This document shows positions 55,939 to 64,000 of a DNA stretch of 64,000 nt, in pieces. The translations under genes and the position numbers were made by a program. Under the pieces are notes generated by a model that was not told the DNA's origin, made no database searches, and saw nothing but the letters and a program-made list of their open reading frames with translations. Each line of letters starts with the position of its first letter. The first letter of the stretch is position 1. The DNA is from Orychophragmus violaceus. Lineage: Eukaryota > Streptophyta > Magnoliopsida > Brassicales > Brassicaceae. The stretch is from positions 29,329,034 through 29,393,033 of the forward strand of contig CM058231.1 of NCBI GenBank assembly GCA_030180135.1, written 5' to 3'.

Positions 55939-56400
55939 ATGGATTTCCTTCCTAGTGATATCCTTAAAAAAATCCTTCTTACCGCCATTGACGATAACCA
56001 AGGTATACGCTATTTGGTTCTGCTGAAAGCAACATGCAGGACGCTGCAAAACGTCGCAGAAAGCTCAGTTTTCAATAAGTCAGCCGATCTATACTTCTCC
56101 AACATCACTGAAAATATATGGTGCCCAACAAGGGTTATAACTAAATTGGTCAACAAATGTATGGAATACGAAAACCCTTCTGCTGTTCTCCTCAGAGGTA
56201 TGTGTCTTTTTGTATATTGTGACTGTTGGGTCAACAGATCGTCGACCTCCATCGAACGGATTGTTAAATGAGAGGCTATGATCAAGAGATCGGCAGATAG
56301 TGGACGGGAGACGGGATATACGCGTACTCCATGTTTTTGCGGGTTTATTATGGAGATGAAGAAGTTTTGAACCGTGGGTACATCATCGAGAGCGAGCAGA
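55939..56400 (+). pseudogene. F-box-like protein (At2g35280 type), copy 2, truncated
   Basis: ATG 55939 opens MDFLPSDILKKILLTAIDDN, then LVLLKATCRTLQNVAESSVF and PSAVLLRGMCLFVYCD, with a stop at 56269-56271. Past the stop, EAMIKRSADSGRETG and, one frame over, YSMFLRVYYGDEEVL-like sequence still match copy 1 up to about 56400. There the gene is cut by a minus-strand LINE fragment. The start used is the one aligned with copy 1; an in-frame ATG at 55906 is probably leader. The truncated product would keep the F-box-like part. Confidence 0.7.
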
Positions 56401-56401
56401 T

Positions 56402-56830
56402 GTTAGCCCAAGAAACCCGAGCACCCAAAGCCATGGACGTCTGATTCTTCCAGAGAAAAGCGCTGCAAAGCGAGTCAATTTTTTTGTAGAATCTCTTTGT
56501 AAGAACAAAAACCGAGCTCCGGAAATTGACCATCCCGTATATAACGGAAGAGATTAGTTGAACCTTTCCTGCGAAGGAAAATAACTTCACCGTCCAAGTA
56601 TGCAATTTCTAAGTAATCCTCTCAACAAAGGGTTGTAACACTGTGAAAGAGATCTTTTTTGTGGTCAACGACATACCCAAGTAGCGCGTCGGAAGAGTCC
56701 CCAACGACAGACCCGAGAAGTGAAAGAGATGGAGAATTTCCGAATCAGAAAAGCCCCCAAAATAGATATCTGATTTTGAATCATTCATATCAAGCCCACT
56801 GATCTCTTTGAATCGACGCATAACAGCTTT
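56402..56830 (-). pseudogene. LINE reverse transcriptase fragment
   Basis: On the minus strand this piece reads the C-terminal part of a plant non-LTR (LINE) reverse transcriptase: ISGLDMNDSKSDIYFGG, GTLPTRYLGMSL, then after one in-frame stop near 56607 WTVKLFSFAGKVQLISSVIY and SLCSAFLWKN. It is bounded on the left by F-box copy 2, where it begins abruptly. It is separate from, and out of order with, the other LINE pieces at 58640 and 59654. Confidence 0.85.
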
Positions 56831-57179
56831 TATCTCTGAGTAAATTGGATTTGAAATTTGTGGGAAGTCACTTTGTAGATGTTCTTGTTATCAGTAACCA
56901 CAAATTTTTTGATTTTGTAAACTACACCAGCCTTAAGGTTTGATTCTTAGTAGCATATCCGATTAGCAGATATGAATGCGTGGATAACAGTGCCCTGCAT
57001 TATTTGTTAGCATTTATAATTAGTTGTGTTAACTAAATATTGAATAGATGATGTATTAATACATTTGCAAATACATTTTGATTAATGAGAAGGAGTTCAA
57101 GACCCATAAGTAAACCTTCTTTTTTGATGTTTCGTGCCTCTCAAAAGTGAAGAACTCTAACCAAAACTTATTTTTTGTT
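56831..57179. other. Sequence between LINE fragment and Helitron, nothing recognised
   Basis: No gene or named repeat. It may include more decayed LINE or the 5' part of the Helitron. Confidence 0.4.
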
Positions 57180-58069
57180 AAAACTTTTCTGAAACTCATT
57201 CAAAAACAAAGAAGCAAGTGGTTGGTTAGAAAAAGAATTGATCATTGCTTTATCAAGTTATCTTTGCCTCTCAAGAAATATTTTTGATTTAGAAATTTGT
57301 GTAAGCTATTGAAATTTTAGTTACTTATTTATAATCAACAGTTAAATTTCTAAAAAGAAAACTTCTAATTCTAAGGTAGAAACTAATTTCCTTTTTATAA
57401 TAGTTGGAAATTATGTTAATCAAGAAAAATGTAAATCATGTACGTAATATTTAATTATTTTTTGAATTTTATAATTTCCTTTTTTGAATCAATATGTACA
57501 TTATTAAATTAAATAATACTTATTTGACATTTTGTTCTTATAACAATTTATGTATGTTTCTTATTTCCATTTCTATGTTAGTTTTCCTATTTATAAATTT
57601 GTGCTTCTTATTTCCATTTCTATGTTAGTTTTCTATTTATAAAATTTTTCTAAATAGTAAAACATCAATAAATCATGTAATTAATGATTTACATTTTTCT
57701 AATTAGTTTATTATTTCCATTTCATGATTTAATTACATGATTTATAAAAACATCAATAAATTAAATTTATCTTTTTAGTAAACTAATCAATAAATTTTAA
57801 CAAAATTTATTTTATTAGAATAAAATTTAACTAAATATGTAAAAATAGAATATCATATTTTTAGTAAAAGCTAATATCAATAAATTATTTTCTTACTAAG
57901 AAATTTTCTTTTTGTCAACATAAATTTTTTTTATTTTATAATATAAATAGTAAAATAAAAAAATAAAAAAATAAAATTTATTAATATTGAATTTAGACTA
58001 ATTTAGAAAAAATATAATAAATAAAATTATGAATGCACATCCGCGCGTAGCACGAATGAAAAACCTAGT
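57180..58069 (+). mobile_element. Helitron-type non-autonomous element (3' end sure, 5' end not)
   Basis: The AT-rich body ends with a short GC hairpin (CCGCGCGTAGCACG, about 58041-58054), a short spacer and CTAGT at 58065-58069, followed by T. That is the usual Helitron 3' terminus. The body matches 59140-59400 in inverted orientation over several hundred bases. No Rep/helicase is encoded. The 5' TC end could not be placed. Confidence 0.65.
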
Positions 58070-58639
58070 TTATATAAAATGCGACTAGGGAGCATGTGTT
58101 TTGGGTCCGATCGGATCTATAATAGAAAGATTTGATAATATCGTACAAGATCCAGAAGAGCATGCATCTTCGATTTTGTCAAACCAAATTTGTTTCCCCA
58201 TAAGAAGGAAAACCAACATTTAGAAGTGAACCGAAGATTAAACCAAGACAAAACTAAACCGACCTCGCTTCTTCACTCACTGTCTTTTCATAACTTGATT
58301 GAATTTTTCTAAATTCCCACCCAATTTCTCTCATCGATTTCTATTTATTTTAGGTGTGTGCGACCTAAAAACTGGTAATCTACTTCATTCAGTGAGTTGT
58401 TCTTTGACTGATTTGAAACCCATTCTTGATATCGCCCATTTGATATTTCTTTTGTGTAAAACACTAAATTTGCTATGATATTTTCATTAAAGTGATGCTG
58501 CAACTTCTTTTATGTTTTTGACTATATTGGTCACCAATAGTGGTGTTAAAACGGGAGGCCCGAGACTGCTTAAGCCCTGTCCATTTAAACTCAACTCGTT
58601 TTTAAAAACAAATGTTAAAACAGAACCTTATCTCTCAAC
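58070..58639. other. Intergenic between the Helitron and the LINE RNase H piece
   Basis: No convincing ORF or repeat. The sequence is less AT-rich than the Helitrons on either side. Confidence 0.4.
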
Positions 58640-59075
58640 CAATTTGAAAATAGCTAAACTGCCTGATGCGAGCATTCTGTGCTAGTCTATCCGCCATCGT
58701 ATTACTTGGGCGAGGTATATGCTTGAGGTTGAAAGTCGTGAAGAACTTCTTTATTCAATCGAATTCCTCCAAATGTATTGAGAAAGCTAACCAGTCCTCT
58801 GGTCAGACACTATATTCACCAACTCCGAACAGTCCATTGAAAAAGTTATATGTGTTTGTTTGAAAATTTTCATGCATTCCATTGCTCAAATCAAAGCTTC
58901 GTATTCCACATGAAGAGGGGACAAGCTTGTCCTAATATTCATCGAACCCATCATAACATTTACATCTCCCTCATAACAACTATACCATCATTGTTCTTAA
59001 ATACATCTCCTTCTTTCCAAGATCCATCAACAAAACCCCATTGTCCTTTTTGAACCATATTGTTTCTCGAAGCAC
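58640..59075 (-). pseudogene. LINE-type RNase H fragment
   Basis: On the minus strand, with several stops and frame changes, the piece reads as the RVT_3-type RNase H domain found at the end of many plant LINEs. It has GQ-GFVDGSWK near the start, then PEDWLAFSIHLEEFD, and at the end KHIPRPSNTMADRLAQNAR, the typical HIPR-x-N-x-x-AD-x-LA block. It could be the downstream part of the LINE whose zinc-binding domain lies at 59654-60190, with the inverted Helitron inserted between them. Confidence 0.7.
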
Positions 59076-59084
59076 GAGACTCCC

Positions 59085-59640
59085 CTAGGTCTTCCATCCG
59101 CGCTACGCGCAGATACATATTAATAATTTTACTTATTATATTATCTAAATTAGTTTAAATTCAATATAAATAAATTTTATAATTTTATTATTGTTTATTT
59201 GATTTTACTATTATATTATAAAATAATATTTTTATGTTGACAAATAAGAAAATTTTTTAGTAAGAAAACAATTTGTTGGTATTAGTTTTTACTAAAAAAC
59301 GTGGTATTCTATTTTTACATATTTGGTTAAAGTTTATTCTAATAAAATAAATTAAAATATATTTTGTTAAATTTTATGATTAATTTACTAATAAGATAAA
59401 TTTGTAATCAGAAATAAATCAAATAATTTACTTAGTGATTGATGTACATCCACTATTGTTTTAAAATATATTGCTTTAAACCTTTAAAACAGCTGCAATC
59501 AATTTTTAAACAACAATATATTACTTTAAAACCGTCTAAATTAGTGTATGTATGCAGAAACAAATTAAAAGAAAATATTTTACCATATAGGTCAACATTT
59601 ATGTCGACTATTTCTTTAAACTCATAAAACAAATAGCTGA
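59085..59640 (-). mobile_element. Helitron-type non-autonomous element, inverted copy
   Basis: On the minus strand it ends with the hairpin CTGCGCGTAGCGCGG, a short spacer and CTAGG at about 59089-59085. The last base differs from the usual CTRRT. The AT-rich body matches the copy at 57180-58069 in reverse (for example TTGACAAATAAGAAAA and TGGTATTCTATTTTTACATA). The 5' end near 59640 is a guess. Confidence 0.6.
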
Positions 59641-59653
59641 TGCCTTAGCTTAC

Positions 59654-60200
59654 TTAACCAAGGAAACGGAAATAAAGCTCAAGCAGTGACGTGGACCTCG
59701 CAGGCGTAGCTGGGAAGGAGAGGAGCATGTCCTTGATAGACCTGTCGATAGCGGCGAAGACAGCAGCAGGAGAAGCCGAGCAATCTCTGAAAATCCTTGC
59801 ATTACGTTCACGCCAAATGTTATACACCATAACCTGCAAAATCAGTTTAGAAATAAATGAGAGATCATTCCGAGAACTGAAAGGAGGACCCTGGACTAGA
59901 GAGACAGCAGTGAGTAAGCCTGTGGGAGGAGATGAAATGAAGCGCCTTGCAAAACGAGCCCATATGTCTGTCACAAAGGGGCAGTTAAAGAAGAGGTGAT
60001 TGTGATCTTCCACACCCACTGAGCAAAGAACACAAATTCTAGAAACTTGAATACCCCATGACCGGAGACGGTCATGAGTAGGCAGACAGCAAAGCATGGC
60101 AAGCCATGTAATGAACAAGCAACGCGGAATCTGTTCTATGAACCAAATCACATCCGACTAGGTCACAGTGGGGTGATGGTCGTGAAGCTGATCCTGAAGG
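59654..60200 (-). pseudogene. LINE zinc-binding reverse transcriptase domain (zf-RVT)
   Basis: The minus-strand frame reads VIWFIEQIPRCLFITWLAML, LPTHDRLRSWGI, CVLCSVGVEDHNHLFFNC and YNIWRERNARIF. This is the zf-RVT domain (Pfam PF13966) that follows RT in plant LINEs. The zinc-type Cys/His spacing CxxC...H...C is intact. A stop precedes the frame at about 60160. The piece is bounded on the right by the copia-3 LTR (about 60228) and on the left by the inverted Helitron, so no complete LINE remains. Confidence 0.88.
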
Positions 60201-60227
60201 AACTTCTGCCATTCTATCATCAGATCG

Positions 60228-60876
60228 AATCCTAACTAGTTCTTGTAGCCTAGGATCTGAGTTTGAGTAATTGAATCCTTACCGATGGATCTCATGTTTA
60301 CCTGGAGATTTGCAGCGGAATTGGGTCAGATAAACAAGATCTACAGCGCCTCAGATGCTGCACCTCTACTGCAGTCCACACACACACAAGCTGGAATCCG
60401 CCGGGATGCTAGTGCCGGGAATCGGATCTCCTGGGAATCACTGTGTTTTAGAGGTGGCTGCGTTTTTCTGGGAAGAAAAACTCTCTGCAACGGCTTTCTC
60501 TAGGTCGTATCCATAAGCCTATATATATAGACCTCGACATAAACCGAAACATCAGTTTCGGTATCGGCCTTGTGTCGATCGACACACCCAATGGTGTCGA
60601 TCGACACACCTCTTAAAACTCGATATCAATGTGTATCCAATACACATTGACCAGACCATATACCAATGATCAATTCCATACAAAAGTGTATCCAGCTTTC
60701 TTAGGTGTGTGACCCTGTAGGTTCACATAATACTAGCAATGAGTTACAACTCATTTGTCATAAGCGGCTTCTAGCAAAACATTATGACCACCTAGTATCA
60801 CATGAATTGTCCGATCTCGACTGTACAACTATCATGCAGAGTAAGTACAATATGATTTCAGGACATAATCCCAACA
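60228..60876 (-). repeat. Copia-3 3' LTR
   Basis: The minus strand starts TGTTGGGATTATGTCC at 60876, right after the polypurine tract AGTACAAGTGGGAGAT (60892-60877). The end near 60228 is uncertain, because it does not show the CTTCA end of copia-1 and copia-2. The TCGATCGA pair lies at 60571-60610, 40-80 bp upstream of TATATATATAGG (about 60518-60530). Confidence 0.82.
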
Positions 60877-60892
60877 ATCTCCCACTTGTACT

Positions 60893-61690
60893 GGAATCAT
60901 CTATTCCCATAATCCCTTTGTCTCTATATCTCGATATGGCATAAGGCAAGAGACTGTGTCATCCTTATTATAGCCAACATCATGTTCATCGAACTCCTGA
61001 TCTATACTGATAAAACAAACGACTGACAATCACCTCGTTTGAGCACGGCCATGCATTTTCTCAGTATCAAATCTTCGATGGGCCCTGAGATATTTATCTC
61101 CTGTTATATAGGAGGGACAAATCCCTTCTTGTTCCATCCCTGTTTCTACACACACTTCATGATACGCCTAAGCAATGCCTTTATAGCCGCCAATTACGGA
61201 ACGACGTTTGACAAGGTCAAAGCGTACCAATTCAGATGCTAGAAAGCATGATGAACTCAGGTCTAAGGACTATACTCTATAGTCGTAATGAGAACCTCTC
61301 ATGACACTGATATAACTATCCTGTAGAGTTCTCATTAGCGGGTCATGTCCGATCATATGTTCACCAACATATCTATTTGATTGACGTTGATACTCATATC
61401 AATGACTCCATGAAACTTAGTCATACGTCACCTCACATACTAGTCTTAACGGTTGTTAGTGTCCAACTTTAACAACCTATGACCAGGGACAAACATAATT
61501 TTTATGTCATCTTTCACTTATAGGGTTTCATGATCAAGTCCTCAACTTGATGACCTATAAAATGAACATAAAATACTTTGGGACTATTATTTAATTATCC
61601 AATAATCAAATAATGCTGATGTCAGTTTTTCATAAACATGACCATAGCATGTCTATGTGAACATCATAACTAACATAACTCCCACTAGAA
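60893..61690 (-). other. Copia-3 long 3' untranslated region
   Basis: This is the counterpart of the copia-1 3' region (522-1283 plus 7857-7905) and is clearly alignable along its length, although the copia-3 pol is badly decayed. It holds no ORF of note. Confidence 0.78.
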
Positions 61691-64000
61691 TCAAGACCAC
61701 GTCTTCAGATATCTAGTACCTACAGCAACAGTACAAAACTCATGCTTAGGTTGTGAGAGAGGTTGTGGTGTTCTTGCTTGGAACCATTCCAACAAACCAC
61801 ACCGCCATTCATTAATAAGCACTATTCAACGGTCCTCTGCTTGGAGCTCTTCCAACAGATAGCACCGCTACACAGACAAAGAGATATAACCAGGTGGGAA
61901 CCGGAAATCGAAGTCGTCTTTGTCCGTCTAACTACTCTTAACAGATTCGTCACTTCCTCAGTTGAACAAGAACCTATCCTTAGTGTTCCTCAAACACTTG
62001 GGGATATTCCTTACAACTGTCCAGTGACTTTTACCGGAACATATTGGTATCATCTCGTCATGCCTTATGTGTAAGCTGCATTCAGACGAGTGCAAAATTT
62101 GGCATTCATGATGGATTCTATTGCAGAAGCATAAGGAATCACACTCATAGATACTAGCTCAGCCAGTGTCCAAAACACTTCTTCTTGCTAAGATAATTGC
62201 CACAAGACCTTTGGTGTGAAGCCATTCTTGGAATCATGCATATTGGAACTGTCCAATGCCTTATCAACATAAGGATTCTGACACAATCCAATTAGCCTAC
62301 CCCAATTCATTTCAATAGATCCTTATTCCAAGAACTCACGCGGCTTCTCCCATGTCTATTGTTGAAAATGACTTCCGACCCAAGTCTCATGAGACTTAAG
62401 TGACGGAACGTCGTTTATGAGAATGAGTATGTAATATACATACAGTGTGAGAAATGCAACTATGCTCCCACTAGTCTACTTGTAAACGCACGGTTCCTAT
62501 TCGTTCCTGATCAAGTCAAAACTTTTGACCGTTTTAACAGAACGTAGATTCCAACTCCAAGATGTTTTCTTCAATCCGGAATAGATCGGCGAAGCTAACA
62601 TGCATACCTAGCAAATTTTCGGAGTTGGGGCTCACCATCGCTACTTGAATTTCGCAGGCTCGTCACTTTTCAATGATCAACAGATCACGGCAATCGGTCA
62701 CGAGAAATCACTCTCGGGTTAGTGATGTATCCATTTGGATCTGCGAACTTCAGGCTCCACAGGCGTAGGTCCTACAGTACTTTGTAGATCCAACCGCTGC
62801 TCTCCCTCAACAGGTTGAGCAGCCTCCTGTGTTTCTCGAATTTCTTCGAGCTGTACTTCTACTCCCACTGTTCTTCTTGGAAAGAAACTTTCTATCTAGA
62901 AGAACAGAGTTCCGAACAACAAAACTTTGTTCTCGGATTGGTTGCAAAGGTAATAAGCCTCGGTTTCCCTAGGACAACCAGCGAAGCAGCACTTATCAGA
63001 TATGGGTTCAAGCTTGTTTGTTGACAACTGCCTTATACAAACCTTGCAATCCCAATTAATCAGGAAAACTTACTTGGAAAACTTCCAGTCCACATCCAAT
63101 GTGGTGTCTTTCAACTGATTCTGATAGAAAACTATTTGGCGTAAACACATACATTTTAGAGCGTATTCCTCAAAGGATAATGGAAGATTCATGTGATTCA
63201 TCATTATTCGGAGCCTATCTAATAAGGTCCGATTCATTCTCACAGAAACACCATTCAGGTTTTTCAGGAGAAATGAGCTGTGAGAAGACTTCACACTCAG
63301 TTAGATGATCACTCAATTCTTGACTTAAGTATTCTCCTCCGCGATCTAATCGAGGATTTTTAATACTTCTGTCATATCGGTTCTATACTTTTCTGGAACT
63401 CCTTTGACCATTTCAAAGGATTCTGACTCGTGTCTCATCAAATGAACACAACCATACTTACTGAAGCCATCAATAAGGTAATGAAGTACTGAAGATTTCC
63501 TCTAGCACTAATGCTCATCGGGCCACATACATCAGTACGTGCAAGGCCCAATAAGCCTCTGGCCCTTTTCTTTAGCTCTGCTAAAGAAGCCTTAGTCATT
63601 TGGCCCAGCAAGCAGAATTCATATCTCATATGATTTATAATCAAATAAGCCTAAAAGCCCATAACTATGGAACTTCTGAATCCGCTTCACTCTATGTGGT
63701 CGAAACGACTATGCTTAGGAAAATCGATTTCGAGTCTTCAGACTTAAACCGTTTGGTATTTATGTTATATATATACAAGCGTACATTGGTTTAAGATATA
63801 AAACCCATTATCAAAAGGGGTGCTACCATATAATATTTCATTAAGATCAAAAGAGCAAAACTTGTCTTTTATCGGAATGAAAAACATCCAAATTCTTACA
63901 AGAAAATGAAAGACATCTCTGCATAAAGCAGGTACATAGTAGCAATTACTTAATTCAAAAACCAAGCTTGAAAGGCTCCTACAAGTGGAGAATTTCTACG
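61690..64000 (-). pseudogene. Copia-3 pol, heavily decayed and cut by the window edge
   Basis: Minus-strand pieces in order are pre-integrase (LSNCYYVPALCRDVFHF, FYILNQC; 63965-63765), the zinc and early integrase part (CLLGQMTKASLAELKKRARG, DVCGPMSIS; 63644-63438), integrase core and C-terminal pieces (63300-62700), RT pieces (62560-62250) and RNase H remnants (62100-61760). All lie in changing frames with many stops. The matching blocks in copia-2 (33335-30592) show the same order. This element is therefore the most decayed of the three related copias. Confidence 0.82.

Noticed and set aside
59691..59999. Plus-strand ORF of 102 codons.
   Set aside because: It is antisense to the well-supported LINE zinc-binding domain.

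Overview
The window is plant nuclear DNA, almost certainly from a Brassicaceae species. The repeats are Athila-type Ty3/gypsy elements with a tRNA-Asp primer site, Ty1/copia elements, a Tat-lineage gypsy element with an antisense gene, CACTA ends, Helitron ends with a CTAGT terminus, and LINE fragments. The few host sequences (an FKBP20-1-like pseudogene, F-box genes of the At2g35280 type, a serine-rich protein like At1g67050) point the same way. No rRNA, tRNA or CRISPR was found.

Positions 1-41870 are a stack of nested LTR retrotransposons. Copia-1 (1-8600, plus, cut by the window edge) holds a complete, very young non-autonomous element N1 (1284-7851; TSD TTATG; its two 1197-bp LTRs differ at one base). 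Copia-1 itself sits in an Athila-type LTR end (8601-8664) that adjoins the pol pseudogene of an old Athila element A (8665 to about 30572). The env-like ORF of A is broken into three pieces (11766-12331, 15808-16197, 29635-30162) by two insertions. The first is a chimeric element (12332-15807, TSD CCTAT) whose parts are in an abnormal order. The second is minus-strand element B (16198-29634, TSD CTTAC), which encodes gag-protease and env-like proteins but no RT or integrase. B is itself invaded by the plus-strand mini-element N2 (17906-23135), which is flanked by a direct duplication of about 97 bp. At 30572/30573 A is joined to a truncated minus-strand copia-2 (to 36245), which had inserted in a Tat-lineage gypsy element (36246 to about 41866).

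Positions 41870-60230 are less dense. They hold a CACTA end (to 43042), a probably functional serine-rich protein gene (44087-44881, minus), small repeats, the FKBP20-1-like pseudogene (47449-48120), unidentified exon-like pieces, a copia gag pseudogene with LTR (49110-50690), a CACTA element with a Transposase_24 gene (50690 to about 53700), an interstitial telomere-like tract (54141-54262), two tandem F-box pseudogenes (54682-55316 and 55939-56400), LINE pieces and two inverted Helitron ends. A decayed copia-3 (minus) fills 60228-64000.

The most striking pattern is a short palindromic motif with core TCGATCGA, usually as inverted pairs of about 15-bp arms with a 5-12 bp spacer. It occurs in the LTRs, leaders, 3' regions and even gag reading frames of both copia and Athila-type elements, about 30 pairs in all. 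In every LTR where I could place a TATA-like box it lies about 45-140 bp upstream of it. I saw no such pairs in the Tat, CACTA, LINE, Helitron or host segments. Other structural signals are GNRA-type hairpins in the LTRs, a hairpin just downstream of gag/pol stop codons, a 13-unit mini-hairpin array in the Tat 3' region, and an intron placed directly before the env-like start codon.
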